From positions 568,501 through 632,500 of the forward strand of contig JALJCO010000054.1 of assembly GCA_023101725.1 (NCBI GenBank): a stretch of DNA of 64,000 nucleotides, in the 5' to 3' direction. The translations under genes were made by a program, and so were the position numbers. Origin of the DNA: Atherinomorus stipes (lineage: Eukaryota; Chordata; Actinopteri; Atheriniformes; Atherinidae). This document shows, one piece after another, positions 49,431 through 62,125 of this stretch; positions within the stretch are counted from its first letter, which is position 1, and the number at the start of each line of letters is the position of its first letter. The notes below the pieces were generated by a model. The model was not told where the DNA came from, searched no databases, and saw only the letters and a program-made list of their open reading frames with translations.

Positions 49431-52400
49431 CAGCCAATCAAAAATTAAGTCAACTTGGTCTCCGGGGAGATCTTACCGCACCCAACCCTTTTACTGAGGA
49501 GGGAAATCTAGCATGCCAAAACAACCCCCCTGAAAAAAGTAACGTTATTTTTCCTCTTTATTTTATTTTTCTTTGGAGAATTGACATATGCAGTGGTGGA
49601 CTACATGAAATAGTTTATACCAGTAGGGGTATCTCCGACTAAGAATTTTAATAGTCAAACCTGATTTGTCAGATCATGCCATTCATCGATGAATCGTCGA
49701 ATCATGTTTAGTTTTTTTCCAATATTGATTCATAATCTCAATTGTGTCTTTTTCTGCTCCAGAGAAAAGCTATAACACCCCATTAAATGCAACTTTTATT
49801 TTTCTATATCACTGATAGGCTGTAAAACGTGTCTGCTCGTTTAAAGTCCTTATCTTACTTATTTAAATATTTAACAAAAAGAAAATTACAAGGTATGTTG
49901 GTGTGAAACAATTCATTAATTTGATTTTTATCTGTCAGTTAATACTGCAGGCATGTACCTAAGATCTTTTATTTGTTTTTTTGCTTAACAATTTAAAGTT
50001 GGAAAAGACAATTAAAAGGGTTTAACAGTACTCTGTGCACTTTCTGCTGCGCATGGTCCAAATGTCAAACATATAAGGTAGAATTCCAATACAATAACCT
50101 TCACTGAATAAATAAAGTGTGTACACAACAAAAAAAAATATCAAAGTGAAATCAATGTGCCTTTTTAAAGAAACGAATAAGTTGGCATATGAATAGAAGA
50201 TTTTTGGTGTCCTTAGATAGCTGTCATATTCATAGAAGTCTGTTCACTTTGACACAAAAATCACTAATCTGAAAGAAGGGAGTAAGTTCATCAGTGGCCT
50301 GGAGACATGACCTGAATTACACATTTTATAATATATCATGACTCATTTTTAAATTATTTCACCAGATGTCTCCTGAGTACCTTATGAATGACCCAGCTTC
50401 ATAAGAGTTCCTACAACAGACAGGTTTTTTTTATTTCTTTTTCACTCATGTTCCCCGAAGTGCATCAAAAGAGTTGTGGTTTGCTTAAAAAAAATGACTC
50501 CCACTCATACCAGCTACAAAAAAAAAAAAAAAAAAGTCTTCTTGCAAGTAAAGTGACATTTGTGATTGATGGAACAATTTTCTTTTGGTCAAGAATGTGA
50601 AATTTCAAGTTTAGAACAAACTAACAAAACTGAAGTTTTGGTTTATGGGGTTTCTTTTCTTCTTCATCTTGACAGTGTTTCAAAATAGAAACAGATTTAA
50701 TACTGAAACAACTTTACTATAGTAAACACAATATGACTCACTATAATCCTAAAAGCTGCATAGTGTATATTTTGACAGCAGTTGATGTAACAAAGCCATC
50801 ATAGTTTTCCTCCCCATAAATTCATCTGTCTGTAGAAAAACAAACAAGGTTTTGGTCAGAAGCTTCAGTGAATATCTGTCACATCATCCAGTCTTACATT
50901 TCTGTGCACGTCTCAGTTGCATTTGCCATTTGGCTTTTTGCTGACACATTTACAACATTCAGCTTTTTTGACTGATTGGATTGAACTGATTGGTTGATTT
51001 CATGAACTGAGTGAAGATTGACAAAAGTCAATGCAAACAAGAGGATGAGAAATCCCCTCAATGACAGTGTATTTGTGTCTGCTGTAAGATTTTGTATGTA
51101 AAAACATACAGCTTGGAATATTTCTAAGCACCCTGGCAAACATAGCTTCATACATATCTGACCCTAAAAGTGTGTGGTGTGGATACAGAACTCTCATCCT
51201 GGCTGATTTATTATAGGACCTGCTCCCCCAGGCTCTCCAAGATGGCTAACTGCTAATCACCATTTGTGGTTTGATTACAACTACACTCCCTTAGATGACT
51301 ATCTAGTCCGAGTGGCAGACATGTTTTTCTAAACTCAATAATCTGTCTGATACTGAAGAAAGACAAGGACATCTGTTATCTCAGGACTGGCTCTGAAAAA
51401 CCCTTTGGGCTGAGATACAACATTTTATGTGGGGATATAAGTAAAGATGAATAATAAATGAGAGAAAAACATGAACAATGAACCTTGGAAAAGAAAAATC
51501 TTATACCAGTGAACATTTTTGGACCCTTATTTTCTTTAGTAAATGAATTTATGGCTTGTAATGGTTGATACTTGCATTGCCTCCTAATCAGTCTGAGAGT
51601 CCATTGGCTCTAATTAACAGGGGACAACAGCCTATGTTTTGGGGCATCCAGTGGGGTTGACTGATATTCAAACAACTCTTGTATGAAAGAAATTGTATAC
51701 CAATGCAGATGAGTGGGAGGGGAAAAGCATTTCATCAGATGACAGCTAATGACTTCAAGATTTCAAAGAACCGTTTGTTTTCCAGACCACATTGCCATGT
51801 CTGCATGAAACCAAGCCAGATCAAATGTAATTGATCAATACTTGGATTATAAACAAACTTGAAATTGAAAGAGGGCTACTGAAGGCAAATTGCATCATGT
51901 GGCCAGATTTCTGAAATGTCAACAGGAGGACAAATATGCAATGTTACAATGTATTAATGTTAAAAGACACAGGCAGTTACACTGCAACAGCAGAGTCCAA
52001 CTCCAAAGCAAACTGATTCACACTGCAACTGCAACTATATTTATAATGCACTTTAAAAACAACAAAGTTGAACAAAGTGCTACATTACGTCATAGATCCC
52101 ATAACCAGATCAGAACTATACTGACTCAGATTCTGATTTTTAATCCCAACAAGGTGCATCTTTGGTTTGACAAACACTTATATAACTTACTTACATAACT
52201 TATATGCTCCCAGGAGGTCATCTTTCAAGCACAAAAAGCTTATGAACAGAAACTCAAGGTACTCAGAGGAAGAATATACCACCTTATCTTCCCACTACAA
52301 GGAGTTTACTGTTGTATTTACATCTTAAACATTATGTATAATTATACTATATATTACATTATAGGGTAATTTGAAAAAAAAGAAGAGTGCAACAGCTGCA

Positions 52401-53054
52401 TTAAAGTTAGAAATAAACCATAGGGCACAGAGAAACTGAGGTGATCTAAGCTGAGCGTATATAGTACATTATATGGACAGCTGGCTGCCTGTGTGCATTT
52501 ACCTGGGTATGAGGTGATAACTCAGTAGTACTGATGTTCTGTGTGATGTTATTTTCCCCTAAACGTTGCTGCTGACCTCACATATTCCTCTCTAGGGTCA
52601 GTATTCTCTGATGATCACCTATATTCCCAAGATTTCAGGCCAGGATCTGACCATAAGAAAGACGTGAATCAAAAGCATTATCTAAAACAACAGTGCAAGC
52701 CCAAGTTGTGTGTTCATGATCCAACTGTGGCTACAGCTGCTGGAGGTACACTGGAGACCTAAGGCAGCTGGTTTGGATATTGTGTTGGATGGTATCATCA
52801 TATACAGCAGTGTATGATGATCATTCCTATATTTAGTATTATGAAATTACATCTACAGACAAGAGTAGCTACACCAAACCGAAGTAGCATCTTTGTATTA
52901 AATTAACTTAAAAATCCAACCCTATTAGATTTGCTCCCAGAAGTGCAACCAATGCTTTAAGTTATTCTAGAGCCGTACAATATGTCTTAATTTGCTTTTT
53001 TTCTTTCCCAAATGAAAAGGCTCATTTTAATGTGTTTATTAATATTTGATTTCT
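49431..53054. other. Unique sequence, no gene seen
   Basis: About 3.6 kb of AT-rich DNA with one A run (about 50518-50535). The 102-codon frame at 51890-52198 has no recognised motif. It could be intronic. Confidence 0.45.
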
Positions 53055-53300
53055 GCCATTAACCAATGAGAAACAACTTCTACAGATGCTAATTCAATCG
53101 CACAGAGAAACGCCTGTGTGCCCAGGGGAAATGATTTCAGAGCAATGATGAATGCCCGGAACAAGGACGTTTCCACACGCCAAGTTTGGACACCGTGTGT
53201 GATGACGTATTCACGGGACATCTTGTTCAGCCAGTGATAGTGCAGTTATAGTGCACTATGACTGCACCACTTCTTGCAGAAAAAGGAGGAAATTTTTCAT
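53055..53300 (-). repeat. Dispersed repeat family E copy 1
   Basis: Read on the minus strand this matches 60596-60815. Shared words are TGCAGTCATAGTGCACTAT/TGCAGTAAAAGTGCACTAT, GAATACGTCATCAC, CACGGTGTCCAAACT, GCGTGTGGAAAC and GATTGAATTAGC. GTGCACTAT/TAACTGCACTATCACTG makes a short palindrome near the end. Class unknown, non-coding. Confidence 0.65.
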
Positions 53301-54119
53301 GCCCGCATCTGTAAATAGTCAGTTGTGTACTTGTCTTCTAACCACATGGTCATGGATTGCACACTGTATAAGTAACACATAAATATGTCAAACCAAAATA
53401 TACTCAAAAGTAATTCCCACCTAAAAGCCTAAATCTTCATCGTGACTTGGGATGAGAAAATGCCATCAGGGTAAATAGGATTAACTATCAAGAGTGATGC
53501 CATTAGAAAAATCTACCAATAGACTAATGTAGCATAATTTATGTATTATACAACAAACTATATATACTATCATTTAATATTGTGCACACGGTTTGAGAAA
53601 GACATCCATGAGCCGTAAATCCCCCCACCTCCTCACTCTGCCTATCACTGGCTCATGCTTCAACCAGCTCAAGAAGCTCAAAGCAGAGACTGTATGTTTA
53701 AATAAGCAAACCTCAGTTTTTAAGCTTTGAAAATCACTTTGGAGCCTTCCATGGTTAAATTGTAGGTCTAAAAGGCCAAACAGGCAAGCAACACACGACA
53801 ATACAGAACTATGTATAAAAGCTGCATTCTCACCAGAAAAACAAAAATTTCTGCTCACCGGGTATTTGAGTGAGGGGATCAGTACTGACATAGCTTGTTC
53901 TTAAATAGGTCAGACCCACTCCAGCAACAAGAGGTAGGTAAGAATAAGAAGGGGAGAAAAGATAGTGTAGGTAGATACGTGGGTTTATTGAGTCTATCAT
54001 TCAGCATCATCACTAGTCAAAGTGGTAATATGAGAGCATGAAATCAGGGCTCGGATGTTATATCTACAATGTGTATACATTTACACCGGTACACACACAA
54101 ACACGCATGTACATATACT
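53301..54119. other. Spacer, no gene seen
   Basis: The 105-codon minus frame at 53574-53891 shows no recognised motif. Confidence 0.45.
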
Positions 54120-54285
<166 letters not shown>

Positions 54286-54796
54286 CACACCTGCCATGAC
54301 AAACTGCTGGGCTGTGTCAGAGCTCATTTGTTAATTCCATTAGTTTTTTTTTCAAAATAAAATATATTTCAAAATGTTTAACAAAATACAACTGCAATAT
54401 GCATGTTCTTCCACTGAATGGTGTTTAGCGCATAAGCTGTAACTTTAGTTAAATCTCACCCTCCGGAACTCCTGTTTGAAGAAGACAAAGACACAAATTA
54501 TTCTGTATTTTGGAGCTACTGCAAGTTCCAACACTGACATTTGTGAAAAAAATATGGAGGAAATGTCTAATACGTCTCATTTGTGAAGATTACATTTGAT
54601 GCTCGAGTCTAACATTAGTCTATCCACTCATTATTTAGTAAAGCAGAATAACACCATTTTGTGCTACCCTAATATATATTATTTTACCAGTACTGTGAAA
54701 AAATAGTACAGTAGTATAGTAAGTGCCATTTCTGTGATGATAGTGACTACATAACTTATTTATTAAGTTATGACAAATACTGAGGGAGGGTGTATG

Positions 54797-54798
<2 letters not shown>

Positions 54799-54848
<50 letters not shown>

Positions 54849-54852
54849 GGGG
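54799..54852. repeat. (TG)n followed by 21-base G run
   Basis: Sixteen or more TG units turn into a 21-base G homopolymer (54832-54852). Confidence 0.95.
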
Positions 54853-54884
54853 TAGGGTAGAGAATTGTGTAATTGTTTGTCTAA

Positions 54885-54982
54885 TTGTCATTTTGTTGAA
54901 ATGTTGGTTTTAATATGTGAAGTACTTTGTGCTACATTTGTATGAAAAGTGCTTTATAAATCAATTTCATTCATTCATTCAT
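54885..54982 (+). repeat. L2-type LINE 3' tail
   Basis: GTGAAGTACTTTGTGCTACA and GTATGAAAAGTGCTTTATAAA followed by a CATT tetramer run form the classic 3' end of teleost L2/HE-type retroposons. The body upstream is lost in the G-run and microsatellite. Confidence 0.65.
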
Positions 54983-56801
54983 ACAAAAGGGAAAGTGGGA
55001 TGATGAAATCATATTCAGGAAAGTGAAAACAGAGGAATCCTGGAGAACATTTAGATGGGAATTATTAACACAGGATTGGAAAAAAAAATTAAAACTGAAA
55101 ACATTGACCCCCTCCCCCACCCCCCCAAAAAAAAGAAAAAAAAATCACCACTATACAATGAAAACTGTCTGATCCAACAATACTTGGAAAGATTGTTGTA
55201 TGGTATGCTTCCTATTGTTTTTATTTTGTTGTGGGTTTTTTTTTGTTTTTGATTTTGTTTGTAGTTTTTATTTTTTCTAAATGGATTAGCCATTAAGGTA
55301 GTTGTTAATTTTGTCCACTATTCTTGGTTATGACAACAACTAATAGCAAAGTCACATGGACATTTTTGTCACGATTAAACCGTTTGAGTCTAGAAAAGGG
55401 ATTAGATCCATATTTTATACGCCATGTGATCACAGCAAAAACTTGGAACAGAACGGAGCGGTTGCAGCAGGTCGGCTGCACGATTGCCATGTCCGGAATG
55501 GTTAGACGCAAAGGGTCGGGTGGAGGATGGGGAAAGAACTGGAAAGAACTGAAGCTTATGCATGAATTTTCTATTTGCATCTATTTGCGTCTCAACATGG
55601 TGATGGTTTTGTACCCAAAACGTTTCAGAAAACAACCATGAGACCACGCAGAGTTGTCGGACCTCTGCAGCGAGAATCCAAATTATTCAAGTCAGTTTGT
55701 TTGAGAAAACCCATAAGACTGTGCTCTTAGGCCCTGTTAAACAAGGTGATGATAAAGATGACAGTATAAAATTTAACAAAATGTGAGATGGCAAATAGGC
55801 TTCAGGGCCTTTGCCAATACTAGCCAGATATGCATTTGAGCTGCGTTTTTCATTCAATACGCTCTCATGTCGGTAATTAACATCCTCTTTAAAGGGGCTG
55901 AAGTTAATTACGCTCGCTGTGCGACAGCCCAGTGGGATTCACAGAAATTTAAAAAGATCAGAGTTCAGTTATAGAGACATTTTCATGAAATAATTATTTC
56001 AAAACAGTTGTGGAGAGTGAAATTAAACAGTAACTAAGAAATTCATTTGTGGACACATTTATAAATGGTATTTAGATAGAACGATGTGTAAATATGATTC
56101 CATGAGCACAATATTCAAATAGCTTTCTGTTTTTCTACTCATCATCCATCAGTTCTGCTGCTCACTATGCAGAAGATGTATGCAGTTGTTTTGCTTGCTG
56201 TAAAACTAGTGATTAACATTTACTGTCATCTGAAGCATATTCAACAAAATATTAAGTTGAAAGTTTTAACAATCTAAAAAAAGAAAGAATATGCATCTCC
56301 AAACCGCCTGGTAAAATTTTATCACTGCTATTTGTAGAGGATACAGCATGTCAAAGAAAAAGAGCACTTACTTTTTTCTAAAAACACAACAAAGATCTAG
56401 GCAAAAAATAATACTGCCTCAAACAACAAAACAAAACACTTAGAGAGAAGGGGACTGTTAGTTCATTTAAAATAGTTAACAATAGAAACCAAAAGAAGGA
56501 AAAAAACAATTTAAAAAAGCCGTCCATTATCCCAGCCCGGCACTGGTGTTTGCTCACCATTATAGTTGGTGTGAAGCTTGAGAATATCTCTGGTTGGACC
56601 ATGTTGTGGAAGCAGCATTGGGAATACCTGGCTTGTTAATTATGGAGGAGTATAGAAGAGACAGAGATAAAAAATATGGAAAATCTCCAGCAGCACTTAA
56701 CAGCAAATCAGAATGATTTCTCCCTCTGAAAGATCTGACAGTGAATCAACATGCAAAAAGAAAAAAAGACTTTGCAGATGAGTTTCAAATACCCAAAACT
56801 A
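54983..56801. other. Unique sequence; possible conserved non-coding block
   Basis: The stretch 55850-55940 contains GGTAATTAACATCC and AAGTTAATTACGCTCG, two TAATTA sites 40 bp apart in balanced-composition sequence. That is suggestive of, but not proof of, a developmental enhancer. The 105-codon frame at 55324-55641 is not recognised. Confidence 0.3.
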
Positions 56802-56945
56802 GGGATGTCCCGATACCGCTTTTTGACGGCAAAGTACAAGTACGAGTGCTTGCATTTGAGTACTTGCCGAAACCGAGTAGCGATCAAAATAATCAATAGG
56901 GATAAGTGAAAAAAGTGAAACTTCTTTTTTTTTTCTCTTTTTTTT
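56802..56945 (+). mobile_element. hAT-type end fragment (TAGGGATGTCCCGATACC)
   Basis: TAGGGATGTCCCGATACCGC followed by GTACAAGTACGAGTGC and GAGTACTTGCCGA is a common teleost hAT terminus, related to the ends at 23448 and 24885. I found no matching ATCGGGACATCCCTA downstream. Confidence 0.55.
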
Positions 56946-57496
56946 ATATGGTTATTTGTTTTAAATAAAGAAAGGCATTTCTGGACGTTTCAGAGACCAC
57001 TTTCTGATACCGGAAAGTGGTAATATTGTGGACTCTGTCCTTTATAACGCCTGCATTCAGACATGCGATCCGCTCTATTACCCCGGAGATGTAGCAGACA
57101 TGTACCGGCTGGACCCCATGTCATAAGAGCAGAAATGTTGCGGCACGTCGTTTGGGCTGAATGCACAAGGAAATGTTCCAGACAGAGTTGAAGGGAGAGC
57201 GGGGCTGTGATGACTTTTCTGCAACATTTCCTGATGTATGAAAGCACCCAGGACGCGATAAGTCCGCAACGAAGCAGCATGTTTGAAAAGACGAGTCCGT
57301 TTAAAGAGCGGAAGAACTCTGCTCATGTTCCGCAATGCAAGTCTGAAAATGGCTATATACAAACACAAGAAGGAAAAACGAAGCCTTTGTTTATGCAGAA
57401 CAGAACAGTTGCTGCTTTCCAGCTTGTACTGAGTTTCCCGTTTCCATACCAATATGAAAATGGGATTTTTTTTATTTACATTTATGTTTCTTTATT

Positions 57497-57826
57497 TTAT
57501 TTTTTCCCCAAACCATTAAAGCCATCAGTCAAAACATGAACCTCGTCTTCACCTTGTTTAAAGGTGTCTTTGCAAAACTGTGGAGAAAGTGATGAGATGA
57601 AACCTTTCCAGGAAAGTTTGAATAGCTTTGCATCCTCGATGGGAAAACCATCCAATCCGAGAGAATTTGTCACAAACATTCCTGTGCGGCTGACAGCAGG
57701 TGACGTGATTACCAGGTAAACTCTGGCTTCTCTGCTCTGTGGCTCCTTTCCAGATGATTTAGAAAAACCCAGTGCATTGTACCTCTCAAAAGGACAACAT
57801 GTCCGGGTAAAAGTGAACGTTTCACC
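57497..57826 (-). pseudogene. Unrecognised minus-strand coding-like frame, possibly LINE reverse transcriptase fragment or terminal exon
   Basis: The minus strand is open for about 109 codons, from just after an acceptor-like ATTATAG to TAA at 57497-57499. The stop overlaps AATAAA, like a polyadenylation signal. The segment NSLGLDGFPIE resembles the KSPGxDGFPxEF motif of L1-type reverse transcriptases. The following residues fit only loosely, and no other reverse transcriptase motif is present. It could instead be the last exon of an unidentified gene. Both are inference. Confidence 0.3.
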
Positions 57827-57829
57827 CTA

Positions 57830-59819
57830 TAATACGAAGCATGCATAAATATACAAAGAAATACAGTATACGTGGCATGGGGCAAGAGCCCCACAACACC
57901 ACTGGTTTCAAAGCAAATGGATGGATGGATTGACAGTTGACACTGCGATGGAGCAGCGCAGTTTGAAAGTGAAACCAATGACTTCGAGTTAATTTCACTA
58001 CGGATGCCCCACTCCACAGCATTCTGGTGGAGAAAAGAGCAGTGTCACAGTGGGGGTCACACCAAAGTAGCTATAAGGGAAACTACGGTGGGGAAGCCTG
58101 AATGTGGAAGCAACATTTTGGCTGCATGCACCACAGAGTGAAAACATCATGCGTCATTGCGCGGAATCATATCCCGACCAGAACCCGACGGCTCTGATCA
58201 TAAGCAAGTAGCCGGCCGGACTTAGTTGAGTAGTCAGCTATACGGCCGGCAGCCAGCGCTTGTAGAGAGCTCTGTGATGATGCTTTAAATGTTGAAACAA
58301 GTTTGTAGTGTTGCCATGTAAAGTAGCAATCTTTGCTAATTTGGCACAATACCTGTGACACAATAGAAATCTTTCTGACACTGGCCCAAAAGGTCCAGAT
58401 TTGGTGATTCCTGCCGTACGTTATGGCTGCTCGTTGTTAATACTCTCAAAACATGTAAGAACTTTTTTTCCAAGTGTTTTGTCATTTTGGGACTCAACCC
58501 TATTAAGTTATCATACTTATGTAAAATCTCTGAAATGACCATTGTTGCCACAGGCAAACTGAGCCACTGATGCATCATCTTAAAGTTTGTGGGAAATATT
58601 GCTGCTTGTAGTCCTTTGATGTCAAAGGGACATTATGTCATTATCTCTTTACTATAATTTTGTTGCCGATTTCTGAAGTGAGCAACATTTGCCTGATTGT
58701 TAGACCAGAGTGCTGAGATGCACAGGGAACCTCTTTCCTCTATCATTCATCCCTCTTCACTGCCAGCCCCGGCACTGAACCTTTGGCTCTCCCTGATAAA
58801 ATATTTAAGATCTGCCATGATTAAAGTGCATCCTCCTCACCTTGGCAGCAAAATCCATTAACCGCAGGAGAATCAATTCCATTGATTTCAATGATAGAGG
58901 CTGGAAATGTGCATGTGGAGAGATGAGCATGAGGTCAAGGTAGAGGATATGAGGAGGTGAAAGATGCAGTATGTCGGTGAGAAGATGGAAGCTGTTGAGA
59001 GGGAAAGAGGGGGAGAAAAAAACAGAAAACTTTTTTTTTTAACTCAGTGCTCACATGGCTAAGATCTGGTATGAAAAATGCATGGCACATCAGTCAGGAA
59101 CACAATTATTTGCATGGCTCAGAGAGCTGGAGCAATTCAAGCAAGCCTCCTTGACACAAGCTCTCAGGATGCTCCAATGGTACAATACAGCTTAACACAG
59201 AAAAACTTAGCACAAAAGGAAAGAAGACAATAAGGCAAGGAGAAGGCTGGAGAAAAAGGACACATACAAGCTTGAACAAATTCAGAGAAAGGGCATGTGT
59301 AAGTGTGCGCTGAATAATTTATGTCATCGGCATCTTTGCCAATGTCACCACATAATATCAATGTGGATGATACAACCACACATTGTTGCAGATAACTGAT
59401 GGTGAGCATCCTGTAGCATCTCAGCTCACATGCAGAGCTCACAATTTCCATCACAGCCAAATTTCTTTCTTTTAATGTACTTGATAACATGCAGAAAAGC
59501 ATTTCAGTTCATGCTGAGGGAGGATGATTACATTGGATGCATCCATGAGTGTTTTCAACGATGACAGTTCTTTGTACTGTGAACACTATTAGAGATAAAG
59601 TGGTCTGTGTGTGTGGATAACTTCTAAAATGTGTTTTCATCCAGAGCTGTCAATGTAATAAGAACCATACCCACGTGGGCTTTCACATCACCTTTTTAAT
59701 TAGCCCAGAAGAGGCTGAGGGCAGATGAAGTTTAAATTTATTTTAAAGATACCCGACTCAGGCCTAGTTACAAGTTTTAACCCTGCCATAGTGCTCACAG
59801 TGTTGTGTCTTTTGAAGCA
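57830..59819. other. Unique sequence, no gene seen
   Basis: GC-richer around 58180-58265, with CGGCCGG words in both orientations. The stretch 58800-58930 is evenly composed and could be conserved non-coding DNA. No recognised frame. Confidence 0.4.
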
Positions 59820-59823
59820 TTAA

Positions 59824-60450
59824 AGGTGTCATAACCTGCTGTTTTACATACACAATCCTTCTTAAATTATCTTCAAACTAATTTTTTCATTCTAGTTGGG
59901 TGGGACGAAAATTTAATGAGCTCATTTTAACTTCTTTTTATCCCTAACTATTGTTTGTCGCGAGAATACGTACGAGAGTTAGAGCTGTCTGTAAGCGCGT
60001 TCACGAGGCAAACGTCAAAGCCAAAACAAAGTTTTATCAGGACAGGAAGGAAAATGATGTCCCTCCTGTTAAAGCACTGAAAACTGCTGAATTTCTGCCG
60101 AGGCAACTCAGCATGGCAATCTCCCCCCTCCTCCCCCTCCTCCTTGTCGCCTGCGTCTTTTCTGACAAAGCTGGTCTACTCCGTGGCAGGTAATCAGCTG
60201 CTTTTAGGTGGCGCTAAAGTGGCTAGCTTAGCAGCTAGCAGCCTCTCTAGTTCACATCATTCGGAGAAAAAAATCCAAACTACGTACTGTAGAGAGCGCG
60301 TGCTTGTGGCCGATTCTGGTGAGAAGAGAGAGCCCGCACTCAAAGATGAAGTTACTTTCACTCTCCGGAGTTTCTGGCACGTTATAACTGAGGTCCTGTT
60401 CCAATTCACGTTTTAACGTGAAAAAGTGGGATTTTCGGGTGATGACTCCT
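59824..60450 (-). mobile_element. TTAA-flanked T2/Kolobok-like transposon, family A copy 2
   Basis: Bounded by TTAA at 59820-59823 and 60451-60454. The ends AGGTGTCATAACC and GGGTGATGACTCCT form an inverted repeat. Sequence and order match 1056-2000 read in reverse, including CATCACCCGAAAATCCCAC and GAGCTCATTAAATTTTC. It lacks the tandem duplication found in copy 1 and a further roughly 250 bp. No transposase. Confidence 0.8.
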
Positions 60451-60595
60451 TTAAATAGAAGGCAAACAATATTTATTTTAAAAGTCCAGCACATAACCTG
60501 TTGCCAAACTTTAAGAAAGCAGGGACACTTGCTGAGAAGGAATTACATAAGGGAATGATGTAGAACATATAGGTTTTAATGTACAGGCATGAAAA

Positions 60596-60815
60596 AGTTT
60601 CGCCTTTTTCTGCCAGAAGTGGTGCAGTAAAAGTGCACTATTACTGCACTATCACTGACTGAACGATTTGTACTGTGAATACGTCATCACGCACGGTGTC
60701 CAAACTGGGCGTGTGGAAACATTCTTGTTCTGGGCATTCATTTATGCTCTGAAATCGTTTCCCCCTGGCACACAGGCATTTCTTTGTGCGATTGAATTAG
60801 CAGACAAGTCGCTGG
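60596..60815 (+). repeat. Dispersed repeat family E copy 2
   Basis: Inverted relative to 53055-53300. It begins near TTTCTGCCAGAAGTGGTGCA and carries GTGCACTATTACTGCACTA and CGTCATCACGCACGGTGTCC. Divergence between the copies is moderate, and no target duplication could be seen. Confidence 0.65.
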
Positions 60816-60906
60816 CAGTCGGCAGAGAGGGGAGCTTTTTCATGCTTTTTCATCTGTAAAGGCTTTAATTTTTACTTGTCAGCAATGTCCTTTAGTTGGA
60901 CGGTAA

Positions 60907-61085
60907 GGGCCAGATCTATCAAAGGTTTGCGTGTATAAAAATGTGAGCTATCTCATTGTACATGAAAAGAAATGTACAAAGTGATCTATTTACAGTGTGC
61001 AAAATGGGTTTGGTCTTTAAACTGTACTAAATAGTGCCTCTTACCCATATAGTACTTTTGCAGCAATGAATGTGCAATATGGTGC
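60907..61085 (+). repeat. GGGCCAGATCTA-ended dispersed repeat, copy 2
   Basis: GGGCCAGATCTATCAAAGG at the left, then sequence matching the reverse complement of 5240-5393. Only about 180 bp is recognisable; the other end is missing or diverged. It lies 90 bp after family E copy 2, and the two may belong to one larger element. Confidence 0.55.
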
Positions 61086-62125
61086 GTTAACACGCAATTA
61101 TGAGTGAGATGGGAGGAGAAAATGTCAGTTTTAGCACTCAAAGTGATTTATCAACTGTGAGATGCATTGCCTTGCTGTTTTTTTTTTCATCCATTTTAGT
61201 ACGTCTGAAAAGCAGGTGCAAATTGCAGCTTTGCACAAAAAAAGGCTACAACTTCTGAGAGGGACAATCCTGGACATGCACACATCTGACTGAATTCAAT
61301 AAAAATCCCCACAGCAAACACCACTATTTAACATAGGTGTAAGATATTCTGGACAAATGAAACAGAAAGTTTGCAGCTGCTGTGGAGTTTAATATGAACT
61401 TAAGCTGCATTAATTGTCTTTTTATTTCCCCTTTCTGCCAATGTTTCATTCTAACTTAGATTTTAGCAGGTGGACAGGATCACAGTCACCTGGCCGCATG
61501 AGCCTCTGAAGCTGCGTTGGCATTGTGCCAAAGTGCACACCTCGAGCGTAATAGAGACCATGTCGGAGCAGCAGACACTTTCATTTGTTCAGCAACTCCT
61601 GATCCATGTCCTCATAAACAGGCCACTTCTGAGACTCTGCACGGATACCTGTTGTATTATTTAAATCTTTGTGTTGATCATACTTATTTCAAATTATATT
61701 TTCATCTCCCTCCTCCACTAATACTGTATCTACCTTTATGGGTCATATTTCCTTTTGCGCTGTCGTGTCTTGCAATTCACCACATTGCAAACCTCCAAAT
61801 ACGCAAAACCTAATTTATATAGGGGCGATGCCAACACTTTTGCACCCGCTGTTTTCTCATCTCTGTGTTGCATACATTTGCTTCGATGATAAGCACCTGA
61901 TCCCACCTGAGTGGTAGTCATTGGCAGTGCCTTTGGATGGCAGATGAGGGGGGTGCTTTCCATTTCCTATAAAAAAAAAAAGTGATGGGGGGTGGCTCCA
62001 ACCATCGGGATTGCACCCCCCTGTTGTGGAAAGTTTATTCCAGGGTGTAGGAAGTACCCTCAAATAGGGGATTATCACACTTACCGGAACTTCCCGGTAT
62101 TTGGGCACTTCCTCTTCCGGGCCAT
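61086..62125. other. Spacer, no gene seen
   Basis: Short frames at 61470-61664 and 61517-61813 have no recognised domain. The end (61985-62120) has GGGGGG/CCCCCC and CCGGAACTTCCCGG words that look repeat-derived. Confidence 0.45.
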
